A stretch of 64,000 nucleotides of DNA, taken from contig CANKUU010000005.1 in NCBI GenBank assembly GCA_947486785.1, positions 1 to 64,000 of the forward strand, written 5' to 3'. The translations under genes and the position numbers were made by a program. The notes under the pieces were generated by a model. It was not told the DNA's origin, made no database searches, and saw only the letters and a list, made by a program, of their open reading frames with translations. The stretch is from an uncultured Flavobacteriaceae bacterium (GTDB lineage Bacteria; Bacteroidota; Bacteroidia; Flavobacteriales; Flavobacteriaceae). Positions 44,471-53,304 of the stretch are shown piece by piece (within the stretch, counting starts at the first letter, position 1; the number at the start of each line of letters is the position of its first letter).

Positions 44471-45097
44471 TTATTTATTTGATAGTAAGAGATAGGTGGC
44501 AATACTAATGAATACAATAATTTGCATCCATTTTAGATAGAAACCGGTTTTAGCGTGTTTACGTAAATAACCAGAAATATAAACCGATGATACCACCAAA
44601 ATACTAAAGACAACACTAGACACAAACATAAATATCAACCCCAGTACATAAAACTGAACGAAAGTGCTCAATTTTGAAGAAAATAAAAATCCTGGAAAAA
44701 ACGCCAAAAAGAAAATACTAACCTTAGGGTTTAAAACATTCATTATAAAACCTTGACGAAAAAGTTGTAAAATTTCTTTTTTAGGCGCACCATTCTCTGA
44801 AATAGTTAAGCTGTCATCACCTTTAAAAACCTGATATGCTAGGTACACCAAATAGGCGACTCCAAATAATTTAATTCCGAAATAGAGCCTTTGATTCTGC
44901 CTTAAAATTGCAGAAATACCAACCGCCAAAAAAGTGGTATGTACCAAGCAACCCGAAATTAAACCCGCAACAGTAGCTAAACCATACTTTCTACCATGGC
45001 TAATACTTTGCACAAGTACATAAATATTATCTGGCCCAGGAGAAATAGCCAGCGCGGCAGTAGCCGCCATAAAGGCTATTAAAATTTCATACTCCAA
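44471..45097 (-). CDS. LysE family translocator
   Basis: Inner-membrane exporter of the LysE/RhtB superfamily for amino acids or related small molecules. Six hydrophobic segments span 208 residues, and the N-terminal SPGPDNIYVLVQSISHGRK is the family signature. LNPKVSIFFLAFFPGF is the conserved second half. Its promoter region is occupied by a 9-base tandem repeat that could alter expression. Confidence 0.92.
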   Translation of the reverse strand: MEYEILIAFMAATAALAISPGPDNIYVLVQSISHGRKYGLATVAGLISGCLVHTTFLAVGISAILRQNQRLYFGIKLFGVAYLVYLAYQVFKGDDSLTISENGAPKKEILQLFRQGFIMNVLNPKVSIFFLAFFPGFLFSSKLSTFVQFYVLGLIFMFVSSVVFSILVVSSVYISGYLRKHAKTGFYLKWMQIIVFISIATYLLLSNK

Positions 45098-45104
45098 TTT
45101 TATA

Positions 45105-45163
45105 GTTTTTAGAGTTTTTAGAGTTTTTAGAGTTTTTAGAGTTTTTAGAGTTTTTAGAGTTTT
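45105..45163. repeat. 9-base tandem repeat (GTTTTTAGA, six copies plus a partial)
   Basis: GTTTTTAGA repeats at 45105, 45114, 45123, 45132, 45141 and 45150, with a broken seventh. It begins 8 bases upstream of the lysE ATG (minus strand) and ends about 60 bases before the Dabb gene (plus strand). Perfect units of this kind can change copy number by slippage. Confidence 0.9.
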
Positions 45164-45223
45164 AAAAATACAAATTACATGGCATTAATTATCCTTTTTT
45201 ATATCTTTCTACAAATTAAAGTC

Positions 45224-45643
45224 ATGAAAATAAAAGTCGTTTCAATAGTTCTACTCACCGTTTTTGTACTCCTAACATTTATTTCTGCAAAATGGAAAGT
45301 TGACCCTAAACAGCAGAAGGTGGACAAAATACATACAGATCGTATTTTACGACATGTTGTTCTTTTTAAATTTAAAGAGGGAACCTCAGTAGAGAACATA
45401 AATAAAGTAGAAGCAGCGTTTAATGCTTTACCTTCAAAAATTAAAGAAATTCAAGATTTTGAGTGGGGTATAAATAATAGTCCTGAAGGGCTTGACAAAG
45501 GTTTTACCCATTGCTTTCTGTTGACTTTTAAAAGTGAAGAAGATAGAGCTATTTACTTACCTCATCCCAATCATAAGGCATTTGGTGAAGTTTTAACGCC
45601 CTATTTAGAGGATGTACTAGTAATTGATTATTGGTCTAAATAG
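45224..45643 (+). CDS. Dabb (stress-responsive alpha/beta-barrel) domain protein, exported
   Basis: About 139 residues. An N-terminal hydrophobic segment (VVSIVLLTVFVLLTFISA) suggests export or membrane anchoring. The Dabb domain follows: ILRHVVLFKFKEGTSVENINKVEAAF, FEWGINNSPEG, THCFLLTFKSEEDRAIYLPHPNH, ending VIDYW. Related proteins form small dimeric barrels, but function is not assigned. The ATG at 45224 is preferred over 45179 because it gives a standard signal. Confidence 0.85.
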   Translation: MKIKVVSIVLLTVFVLLTFISAKWKVDPKQQKVDKIHTDRILRHVVLFKFKEGTSVENINKVEAAFNALPSKIKEIQDFEWGINNSPEGLDKGFTHCFLLTFKSEEDRAIYLPHPNHKAFGEVLTPYLEDVLVIDYWSK

Positions 45644-45745
45644 GCTATTTCAAAAGTAAATCAATCTAATGATTTTCAGATATATAATTCTTTTTTTAGA
45701 CAAAAAAACTCCGAATATGAGTTTACAATACCAAACCTCACACAA

Positions 45746-45871
45746 ATCAAGGTTCAAATCCATGGTATTGAAAAAAGATCTTGCAAAAAATAAAAAATGA
45801 CCCAAAAATAAATTCAAAGGCCTTTTTAATACATCCTATTTTTAAAAATTTGGTTTCTCTTAAAAGTGTCT
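45746..45871 (+). repeat. Dispersed intergenic repeat, copy 2
   Basis: Relative of 38307-38430 in the same orientation, again between converging genes (Dabb and the acyltransferase). It includes ATTGAAAAAAGATCTTGCAA and CCCAAAAATAAATT. The palindrome AAAGGCCTTT sits where copy 1 has AAAGACATTT. Nothing else was recognised in 45644-45935. Confidence 0.6.
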
Positions 45872-45935
45872 AAAGATGATAAACTATTTTAACTAGCTAG
45901 TGTATACCCTACTGAGAGGTGTTAAATATCTTAAA

Positions 45936-46481
45936 TTATACAAAACTATTTTCTGGCACCTTACCTTTAACGCCTTTAAAAAAGGTGTTAATTTTTTCAA
46001 AATCTGCTTGTTTATCCTCTGAAACATTAAAAGGTTCTGCGACTATAACTTGCTTATTTTCAAAATCAAAAGCAATCATAACAATGGGCACATTCGCGGT
46101 TTTAGCAATATAATAAAACCCGGTTTTTAAAGTATTTACTTGCTTTCTGGTACCTTCTGGTGCTAAACTTAGCCGAAAAACTTCTTTTTTCTTAAAAACA
46201 TTTGCCGTTGCTGTTACAAAGTCTGTAGATTTTGTTCGGTCTATGGGTGTGCCACCCATCCATCGAAAATACCAACCAAAAGGAGCTCTAAATAGGCTTT
46301 TTTTACCCACAAAATTTATTTCTGCTTTCCAAACGTTTCGAATCAAAATACCAATGTAGAAATCATGCCAACTGGTATGCGGAACTACAGGGAGTACGCA
46401 CTTTTTAATGTGAAACGGAAATTCTCCTTGTATTTTCCATCCCATTAACTTGAAGTAAATAAATTTTGCAATTTTGTGCAT
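45936..46481 (-). CDS. PlsC-like 1-acyl-glycerol-3-phosphate acyltransferase family protein
   Basis: About 181 residues with the acyltransferase motifs HTSWHDF (H-x4-D form) and LSLAPEGTRK. GKKSLFRAPFGWYFRWMGGTPIDR carries the substrate-binding block. It is shorter than classic PlsC and probably acylates a lipid or phospholipid at the inner membrane. It is the last gene of the kdsB operon, so an envelope-lipid role is plausible. ATG 46481 is chosen; the frame's first start is TTG. Confidence 0.88.
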   Translation of the reverse strand: MHKIAKFIYFKLMGWKIQGEFPFHIKKCVLPVVPHTSWHDFYIGILIRNVWKAEINFVGKKSLFRAPFGWYFRWMGGTPIDRTKSTDFVTATANVFKKKEVFRLSLAPEGTRKQVNTLKTGFYYIAKTANVPIVMIAFDFENKQVIVAEPFNVSEDKQADFEKINTFFKGVKGKVPENSFV

Positions 46482-46508
46482 GATATTCAAACATTAACGG
46501 TGCGATGC

Positions 46509-47636
46509 CTATATTTTTTCGTAAATCTTCCTTAATCTTTCAGGAGTAATAGTATCTCTCCAGTTTGGTCCAAGTGCATTTTCCCAAAGCGGATGCATTC
46601 CCATCGCAACAGAGATCATGGTATCAAAATCAGAATCGCTCATGTTAGCACAAACATTTTTTGGTAGATGTATGTTATGCCTGCTTCGCATTTTATTAAA
46701 AAGTTTTACCCCATCAGGATAAAATTCAGATAAATGTTGAAAAACTAAGCAGTTTCCAAGACCATGCTTTATACCCAGCGAATACCCTAAACCATAGCTT
46801 AATGCATGCGCCACGCCTACTTGAGAGTAAGCAATACTCATACCACCATGCCAAGAAGCCATCATCAATTTATTTCGTGAATCTTCTGACGACAAATCAC
46901 CTAAAAAAACCTCCTCACACAAGGCTAATGCTTTCTCACCATAACTTTGACTAAACGCATTTAAATACGTACCATTAAGAGATTCCACACAATGAATATA
47001 GCAATCCATACCAGTATAAAACCATTGTTCTTTAGAAATACCTTGTGTCAAATCAGGATCTAAAACAACTTGATCAAAAGTGGTGTAATCTGAATTAATA
47101 CCTAATTTTTTTTCAGGCCCTAGTAAAACTGTTGTTCTAGAAACCTCGGCTCCTGTTCCGCTAATGGTAGGCACACCAACATGGTATATCGCTGAATTGT
47201 TTACCAAATCCCAACCTTGATACCGAGCAGCCCCCCCTTTATTGGTGAGCATAAGTGCCACCGCTTTTGACAAATCTAATAAAGTACCGCCCCCTATGCC
47301 TACTATACCTGAGGGTAATTCTGAAAACTTAGATTTTATTTGGTGTACTAAAGCATCTACTTGTTCTGTTTTTGGCTCTTCATTCGCCGAAATAAAAATA
47401 ATCTGATCATTAAAAATAAGCGGTATTCTTTTTACTAAGTCTTGTGTTTCAAAAACATCATCTACAAGAAAAACAAAAGGAGCGTCAGAATGCGCTCTTT
47501 TGGGCATTAAAATATCCCCCAATTGGTCAAAGCTACCATTACCAAATACTACTCTTGGCACCAAGGGTAAATTACGAAATACCGTTTTTTTTCTCACCGT
47601 TCGGTTTTCTACTTCAATATCATTTTTTACTTCCAT
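46509..47636 (-). CDS. Iron-containing alcohol dehydrogenase family, KdnB-like (Kdo 8-oxidase candidate)
   Basis: 375-residue member of the Fe-ADH/dehydroquinate synthase superfamily. The nucleotide loop is GIGGGTLLDLSKAVAL. Metal-ligand regions are GMDCYIHCVE, GVAHALSYGLGYSLGIKHGLGN. In Shewanella, KdnB oxidises the C8 hydroxyl of Kdo before KdnA aminates it. Position two genes from kdsB supports that role, but no kdnA aminotransferase is in the window. A different short-chain polyol dehydrogenase is the alternative. Confidence 0.75.
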   Translation of the reverse strand: MEVKNDIEVENRTVRKKTVFRNLPLVPRVVFGNGSFDQLGDILMPKRAHSDAPFVFLVDDVFETQDLVKRIPLIFNDQIIFISANEEPKTEQVDALVHQIKSKFSELPSGIVGIGGGTLLDLSKAVALMLTNKGGAARYQGWDLVNNSAIYHVGVPTISGTGAEVSRTTVLLGPEKKLGINSDYTTFDQVVLDPDLTQGISKEQWFYTGMDCYIHCVESLNGTYLNAFSQSYGEKALALCEEVFLGDLSSEDSRNKLMMASWHGGMSIAYSQVGVAHALSYGLGYSLGIKHGLGNCLVFQHLSEFYPDGVKLFNKMRSRHNIHLPKNVCANMSDSDFDTMISVAMGMHPLWENALGPNWRDTITPERLRKIYEKI

Positions 47637-47644
47637 ACGAAAAA

Positions 47645-48343
47645 CTATAAATGCTTTAAAACATCTTTTAAACTATTAACTCTTAAAAATCTATCTTCAT
47701 TCTCTTTTACTGAACATTCTTCATGTTGCCATGTGGTATGAAAAGGTACATGTATAGCTTTAGCGCCTATATTCACCAACGGTAATATATCTGATTTTAA
47801 AGAATTACCAATCATCAAAAACTCTTTTACATCGATTTTTAAATACGCTAATAATTGTAAATAATTCTCTTCCTTTTTATCGCTTAATATCTCAATATGA
47901 TGAAAATATTTACTTAAACCAGATTTTTTAATTTTTCTTTCTTGATCTAATAAGTCACCTTTTGTTAAGACAATCAGTCGATAGTTATCTTTAAGTTGGC
48001 TGAGCACTTTATTTACATCCTCCAATAACTCTACCGGATGTGCTAACATCTTTTTACCTAGATTCAAAATAGTAGAAATAGTTGCTTGAGAAATTGTATT
48101 ATCCGAAATTTCTAAAGCAGATTCTATCATCGATAAAACAAAACCCTTAATACCATACCCATAGATTGCTAAATTTTTAATTACCATTTTAAAAAGCTCC
48201 TGCTCTATTCTATTTTTGGTTTCAAAACCATTTAAGAGTGTCGCAAATTCTGCTTCCGCTGCCCTAAAATATGTTTCATTAACCCATAGGGTATCATCTG
48301 CATCAAATCCAATAACTTTTATATTACTATAATCTACTTCCAT
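47645..48343 (-). CDS. HAD family hydrolase
   Basis: 232 residues with HAD motif I ([10 protein letters not shown]), motif II (LIVLTKGD) and motif III/IV ([20 protein letters not shown]). The insert between motifs I and II is a helical cap as in YjjG/phosphoglycolate-type phosphatases. It is too long and capped to be a standard KdsC, yet it overlaps kdsB by 10 bases, so it may act on a sugar phosphate of that pathway. Confidence 0.88.
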   Translation of the reverse strand: MEVDYSNIKVIGFDADDTLWVNETYFRAAEAEFATLLNGFETKNRIEQELFKMVIKNLAIYGYGIKGFVLSMIESALEISDNTISQATISTILNLGKKMLAHPVELLEDVNKVLSQLKDNYRLIVLTKGDLLDQERKIKKSGLSKYFHHIEILSDKKEENYLQLLAYLKIDVKEFLMIGNSLKSDILPLVNIGAKAIHVPFHTTWQHEECSVKENEDRFLRVNSLKDVLKHL

Positions 48344-49062
48344 GCTAGCTGAGCTCGCTTTAGATCTTCAGGGGTATCAATTTCAATGCCACTTACTACT
48401 GTTTCCACCATTTTTATTTTCTTACCATACTCTAAATATCGAATGGCTTCAATTTTTTCTGTAGCCTCTAAACTTAACATTGGTAGACGCTGAAAATCCA
48501 TCAAGGCACTTTTTCTAAAAGCATAAATGCCCTTATGTTTGTAATAATGGGTTTTACTGGATGCAGCTCTAGGGTAAGGTATTGGAGATCGAGAAAAATA
48601 TAAAGCGAAATTTCGATTATCAACAATAACCTTCACCGTATTAGGGTTTTCAATTTCTTCTTTCTCCTCAATTTTAACCATTAATGAAGCTAAATCTATC
48701 TCTAACGCTGTATCTGTTTTAAAAACTTCTAACACATCGGTTAAACTTTGAGCGTCTATAAACGGTTCATCTCCTTGTACGTTAACAATAATATCTACTT
48801 CCATATCAACAACTGCTTCAGCTATTCTATCGCTTCCACATTCATGCTCTTTAATACTCATTAAAGCCTTACCCCCTGCCTCAGTAATTGTATTAAAAAT
48901 TATACTATTATCAGTAACCACATACACTTCATCAAATAAATTGGTTTGAACAGCTGCTTCGTAGGTGCGCACGATTACGGGCTTACCAGAAAGGTCTTGC
49001 ATTAGTTTTGCAGGAAACCTTGAGGCCGCATATCTTGCGGGTATCATTGCTATAATTTTCAC
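48334..49062 (-). CDS. kdsB: 3-deoxy-manno-octulosonate cytidylyltransferase
   Basis: Activates Kdo (or 8-amino-Kdo) with CTP to give CMP-Kdo for lipid A-core synthesis. [24 protein letters not shown] is interrupted only by the usual family variation and holds the CTP loop; NVQGDEPFI and [12 protein letters not shown] are the other signatures. At 242 residues it is full length. It starts with GTG. It overlaps the HAD gene by 10 bases. Confidence 0.95.
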   Translation of the reverse strand: MKIIAMIPARYAASRFPAKLMQDLSGKPVIVRTYEAAVQTNLFDEVYVVTDNSIIFNTITEAGGKALMSIKEHECGSDRIAEAVVDMEVDIIVNVQGDEPFIDAQSLTDVLEVFKTDTALEIDLASLMVKIEEKEEIENPNTVKVIVDNRNFALYFSRSPIPYPRAASSKTHYYKHKGIYAFRKSALMDFQRLPMLSLEATEKIEAIRYLEYGKKIKMVETVVSGIEIDTPEDLKRAQLAWK

Positions 49063-49084
49063 GTCTGTTAATTTAAAATAAAAC

Positions 49085-49654
49085 TTATGTTTTGGCTTTA
49101 GGCCTTAATTTTCTATAGATTCTTAATATGATAAATAAAATTAGTACTACCAGTACGCCCGCCAAAATGGGAGCAAATATTGATGCAATAGAAACAAAGG
49201 CTGCTGCGCTAGTTTCTACCGTTGTAACAATAGGATTTGCTAAGCCTCCAGTAGACGCGGTAGATACGAGTCTACTAGTTGCTCCTGCCCCTTTAATTGC
49301 CGTTGCGCTACCCCCACCAGCAATAACAGCTAAAGACCAGGTAACTAATGGATCTAAACCCACTACTGTACTTACCATTACCGCTGTACCTGCAATCGTT
49401 GCTAGAGGAAGTGCTAAACTATCTAAAATATTATCAAACCAAGGAATAAAGTAGGCAAATATTTCAACTACCGTTGCAATACCCAAGGTTAAAACGGCCG
49501 CCAAGCTTCCGATCCATTCCCAATTTTCATTAAGCTGCCAAACATCAAAAAAAGCAGCAAGACTCAACGCAAAAAGCGGCAAGAATACTCTAAAACCAAC
49601 AGAAGCAGCTAAACCTAGTCCCAAAAATATACTGAGTACAGTTTCAGCAGTCAT
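49085..49654 (-). CDS. DUF4126 family membrane protein
   Basis: 189 residues with four to five hydrophobic helices and glycine/alanine-rich loops ([34 protein letters not shown]). Matches DUF4126, a membrane family of unknown function. A basic C-terminus ([11 protein letters not shown]) probably faces the cytoplasm. It is the promoter-proximal gene of the kdsB operon, 22 bases ahead of it. Confidence 0.8.
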   Translation of the reverse strand: MTAETVLSIFLGLGLAASVGFRVFLPLFALSLAAFFDVWQLNENWEWIGSLAAVLTLGIATVVEIFAYFIPWFDNILDSLALPLATIAGTAVMVSTVVGLDPLVTWSLAVIAGGGSATAIKGAGATSRLVSTASTGGLANPIVTTVETSAAAFVSIASIFAPILAGVLVVLILFIILRIYRKLRPKAKT

Positions 49655-49767
49655 ATTTTAATGTTTTTTAGTAAAGAGTGTGAGCCACAACTTAATGGTC
49701 ATCAAATTAAATTAAACAAAAACTAATTCTATTAAGCCTAAGAAGCATGTCTTCTTTCAAATTTAAT

Positions 49768-51207
49768 CTATTCCTCATCAACAAAAAAATCGTTTTTAAA
49801 ACCAATTAAATAGAGTTGTTTCTTAGCTCTAGTTACCGCGGTATATAACCATCGTAAATATTCTTTACTTACACCATTGGGCAAGTAGGGTTGCTCAACA
49901 AAAACGGTATTCCATTGGCCCCCTTGAGATTTATGACAGGTAATTGCGTACGAAAACTTTACTTGTAATGCGTTGAAGTATTTGTTGCCTTTAACCCCTA
50001 AAAATTTCTTGTATTTTGAAGTTTCAGAAGCATAATCTTCCATTACGTTTTGATAAAGTCGATTACCATCTTCATAAGAAAGGGAGGGCGTATTTGCTTG
50101 AATAGTATCGAGTAACAATACGGTTTCAAAAGGTTTCATATTCGGATAGTCGACTAGCTTAACTTTTACTTCTGCAAATTTAAACGAATACAACTCTTTG
50201 ATACTAAATAATTCGAGCACCTCAATAATATCGCCATTGGCAATAAAACCAGCCTCTGATTTAGGCTCAAGCCAAAAATAATTATTCTTTACAACCATCA
50301 TAAAATCGCCTACTGCAATTTCATTTTCTAAGTACAAAATTCGCTGACGAATGTTTTCGTTGTATAAATTTGCTCTTTTGTTTGAACGAACAATAAAGGC
50401 TGTTTCTTCTTTACCATGTGTTGTATATGAAGTATCAATAGCCTCTTGAATTTCATTTCCTTCTAACAACCTAACTATATCTTTAAAAGGAGAAACAATA
50501 AACTGAAAAGCATCAAAAAACTCACTTTGTATTTGCTCTCTTAACTGGGTCGCATTAACTAGAATTCCTGAATCTTCGGTTTGTCGAACAACCTCATTCA
50601 ACTCTAGCCGAATAACATCCTTATTATAGTTTAGCTCAAGCTTATCTGCATCCAATGCCGGACTCAAATCTAATCGAACTGGAGGTAATTGGGCAGTATC
50701 ACCTATTAATATTAACTTGCAATTATGACCAGAATAAATAAATTGTAGCAAATCGTCTAACAAAGATCCGTTCTCAAATAGTTTTGAATCTGCTGGAGTA
50801 TCTGGTATCATCGACGCCTCATCTACTATAAAAATCGTATTTCGATGCTTATTAGGTGCCATTACAAATTGTATGCCTCCCCCATTCTGCTTTTTTGGAA
50901 AATAAATTTTCCTATGAATTGTAAAAGCTTGCGTTTTTGAATAATTAGACATGACTTTTGCAGCCCTTCCGGTAGGTGCCATCAATACCGACTTCATTGT
51001 CGACATCCATAAACTGTTTACTAAAGTACCTACCAAAGTGGTTTTACCGGTTCCAGCAAAACCTTTGAGCAAAAAAATAGTGTCTTTATCTTTACTTAAA
51101 ATAAAAGAAGCTAGCTTTTGTAAGGCAACAGATTGTAAAAGCGTAGGCGTATGAGGAAATTTTTCATTTAAAATGTTAAAAAAAGAAGCTTCGGTTAGAG
51201 GTTTCAT
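49768..51207 (-). CDS. RecD-like ATP-dependent DNA helicase
   Basis: 479-residue superfamily 1 helicase. Walker A is KGFAGTGKTTL near residue 50, motif II is IVDEASMIPD, motif III is LILIGDTAQLPP, and the C-terminal UvrD_C_2-like block has SYAITCHKSQGGQWNTVFVE and YTAVTRAKKQLYLIG. It lacks an OB or HhH extension, so it is a short RecD2/Dda-like form. Its partner, if any, is not in the window. Confidence 0.88.
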   Translation of the reverse strand: MKPLTEASFFNILNEKFPHTPTLLQSVALQKLASFILSKDKDTIFLLKGFAGTGKTTLVGTLVNSLWMSTMKSVLMAPTGRAAKVMSNYSKTQAFTIHRKIYFPKKQNGGGIQFVMAPNKHRNTIFIVDEASMIPDTPADSKLFENGSLLDDLLQFIYSGHNCKLILIGDTAQLPPVRLDLSPALDADKLELNYNKDVIRLELNEVVRQTEDSGILVNATQLREQIQSEFFDAFQFIVSPFKDIVRLLEGNEIQEAIDTSYTTHGKEETAFIVRSNKRANLYNENIRQRILYLENEIAVGDFMMVVKNNYFWLEPKSEAGFIANGDIIEVLELFSIKELYSFKFAEVKVKLVDYPNMKPFETVLLLDTIQANTPSLSYEDGNRLYQNVMEDYASETSKYKKFLGVKGNKYFNALQVKFSYAITCHKSQGGQWNTVFVEQPYLPNGVSKEYLRWLYTAVTRAKKQLYLIGFKNDFFVDEE

Positions 51208-51266
51208 AGAGTTGCAAGATAATCAGGATTTTTATGCTAAAAACTTTTACGATTGAAAAAAAAATG

Positions 51267-51274
51267 TAAATTTG
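51267..51274 (+). promoter_or_regulatory. -7 promoter box TAAATTTG before the 51304 operon
   Basis: Exact -7 match 29 bases before the ATG at 51304. The -33 element is weak. It would drive the 51304-DUF3822-rsmD operon and lies between divergent genes. Confidence 0.4.
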
Positions 51275-51303
51275 CTTGAACCACTAAATTAATAAGAAAC
51301 GAA

Positions 51304-51951
51304 ATGAAGACTGGAATACAGATTTTACTTTGGATATTATGCGGAGTATTAGCATATGCCATTTACAACTCCATCACAGGGCCAATTAGATTTCAAAAAG
51401 TTAAAGAAGAACGTTTTACCAAAGTTATAGCAAAACTTAAAGACATTAAAAGCGCTCAAGAAGCTCACAAAAGTGTTACTGGTAAATACGCCAATGATTT
51501 TAAAAGTTTAATTAGTTTTATAGATACAGGTAATTATACTATCACGCAGCAACGTGATACTTCATTTATGGTTTTTGATAAAGTATACAAAATTGATCTT
51601 CAAAAAGACAGTACATTAATTGATACGTTAGGAACGGTATCTGTTAGAGATTCTTTGTTTAAAAAAGACGATCGCTACAAAAGTTTGATGAATGTGCCAG
51701 GAGCTTTAAATGGTGAAAAATTTACTTTAAAAGCTGATGTAATTGATAAAGGTGGTTACAAAGTTCCTGTGTTTGAAGCTAGCGTACCAAAGAAAGCAAT
51801 TTTAGGCGATCAACCTGCAGATTTACTTTCTCGTGAAAATGCACAATCGAGCGTTGAAGAAGTTGATGGACCAACAATTAAGGTAGGTTCTCTTAGCCAA
51901 GTTAGTACTAGCGGAAACTGGCCTCCAATTTATGACAGAAAAAAGAATTAA
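51304..51951 (+). CDS. Membrane-anchored protein of unknown function, pseudopilin-like N-terminus
   Basis: 215 residues with one N-terminal membrane helix (ILLWILCGVLAYAIYNSI), a helical stretch (KLKDIKSAQEAHKSVTGKYANDFKSL) and a beta-rich periplasmic part. The layout recalls type II secretion or type IV pilin-like proteins, but no prepilin cleavage motif is seen. It overlaps the next gene by 20 bases. Confidence 0.65.
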   Translation: MKTGIQILLWILCGVLAYAIYNSITGPIRFQKVKEERFTKVIAKLKDIKSAQEAHKSVTGKYANDFKSLISFIDTGNYTITQQRDTSFMVFDKVYKIDLQKDSTLIDTLGTVSVRDSLFKKDDRYKSLMNVPGALNGEKFTLKADVIDKGGYKVPVFEASVPKKAILGDQPADLLSRENAQSSVEEVDGPTIKVGSLSQVSTSGNWPPIYDRKKN

Positions 51952-52765
51952 TAAAGAAACGGTAAATTCTTTTTCTAAAGAGTTTAACAAACTATCCATT
52001 CAAGTTAGCTTGAATGGATTTTCTTTTTGTGTAGTTGATACTATCAACGGGGCTATAGTTAAATCTGAACTTGTCTCGTTTGCAGGGGAACAAACGCCGT
52101 ATCATCTTAAAAAAAAACTTGCAAGCCTTTTTAACAAGTATAATTTAAATAAAGATAAATTTTCAGAGGTTGTTGTAATTCATAGAAACAAGCTCTTTAG
52201 TTTTGTTCCGAAGTCTTTGTTTGACGAGGCAGAAATGCCAAACTATTTAAAATTTAACGCTAAAATACTAGCCAACGACCATATTGTATTTGATGAGTTA
52301 GATAACTACGACATGGTTAATGTTTATGTGCCGTTTGTAAATATCAACAACTATATTTACGAGCTGTTTGGTGAGTTTATATTTAAGCATAGTGGTACGG
52401 TAATGGTTGAGTCGTTATTATCGAATCAAAGTAATGTTAATGAACCCCAATGTTTTGTGCATGTCACACAAAAAGAAATGGAAGTCGCCATAATATCTCA
52501 AAAAAAATTACTTCTTTACAATAGTTTTAATTTTAATAGTAAAGAAGATTTTATTTATTACTTACTCTTTACACTTGAACAACTAAAATTAGATACAGAA
52601 ACCATCAAACTAAAATTATTTGGGTCGATTGAAGAAGGTGATCTTCTTTACAATATATGCTACAGTTATGTAAAACATGTTTCTATTTTTGTACCCTCTA
52701 ACCCGACTTATCTAACAGAATTAAACAAAACATCTGTTGATTTCACCATTTTAAACACGCTCTAA
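51932..52765 (+). CDS. DUF3822 family protein
   Basis: 277 residues; the pattern SIQVSLNGFSFCVVD, FNKYNLNKDKFSEVVVIHRNKLFSFVP and CFVHVTQKEMEVAIIS matches DUF3822, a Bacteroidota-specific family with an ASKHA-like (actin/hexokinase) fold. Function is unknown. Its stop overlaps the rsmD start (TAATG), a conserved coupling that hints at ribosome or RNA work. Confidence 0.8.
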   Translation: MTEKRINKETVNSFSKEFNKLSIQVSLNGFSFCVVDTINGAIVKSELVSFAGEQTPYHLKKKLASLFNKYNLNKDKFSEVVVIHRNKLFSFVPKSLFDEAEMPNYLKFNAKILANDHIVFDELDNYDMVNVYVPFVNINNYIYELFGEFIFKHSGTVMVESLLSNQSNVNEPQCFVHVTQKEMEVAIISQKKLLLYNSFNFNSKEDFIYYLLFTLEQLKLDTETIKLKLFGSIEEGDLLYNICYSYVKHVSIFVPSNPTYLTELNKTSVDFTILNTL

Positions 52766-53304
52766 TGCGAATTATCTCAGGAAAATTAAAAGGTAGACGC
52801 GTAATAGCTCCAAACAAATTACCAGTTCGTCCTACTACAGATATGGCGAAAGAAGCGCTATTCAATATCCTAAATAATAGTTATTACCTTGATGAGATTT
52901 CGGTTTTAGATCTTTTTGCTGGAACTGGAAATATAAGCTATGAATTTGGATCAAGAGGCACAACAAAGATTACTGCAGTAGATGCACATCTTGGTTGTAT
53001 ACAGTTTATAGATACTATCGCTAAAAATTTTGAGCTGCATATCAACACTATCAAAAGTGATGTTTTTGATTACTTAAATAAAAGTAATCTAAAATCGGAT
53101 GTTATTTTTGCAGATCCACCTTATGACTTGGCTTTAGAAGATTTTGAACAAATTTCAGAATTAGTTTTTAAAAATCAACTTCTACTTGATAATGGAACTT
53201 TAATAATTGAACATGCGAAACAGACAGATCTTTCGCATTTGGCTCATTTTAGTAACAAGCGTAAATATGGCGGAAGTGTGTTTAGTTTTTTTGAGTTACC
53301 CTAG
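52765..53304 (+). CDS. rsmD: 16S rRNA (guanine966-N2)-methyltransferase
   Basis: SAM-dependent methyltransferase acting on 16S rRNA G966 during 30S assembly. MRIISGKLKGRRV, RPTTDMAKEALFNIL, VLDLFAGTGNISYEFGSRG (SAM loop) and VIFADPPYDLAL (catalytic DPPY) are all present. At 179 residues it is full length. The start overlaps the DUF3822 stop. Confidence 0.94.
   Translation: MRIISGKLKGRRVIAPNKLPVRPTTDMAKEALFNILNNSYYLDEISVLDLFAGTGNISYEFGSRGTTKITAVDAHLGCIQFIDTIAKNFELHINTIKSDVFDYLNKSNLKSDVIFADPPYDLALEDFEQISELVFKNQLLLDNGTLIIEHAKQTDLSHLAHFSNKRKYGGSVFSFFELP

Noticed and set aside
45105-45163. Possible CRISPR-like array
   Set aside because: Units of 9 bases abut directly with no spacers and no cas genes are present.
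47645-48343. HAD gene as KdsC
   Set aside because: At 232 residues with a helical cap between motifs I and II it does not fit the short capless KdsC type.
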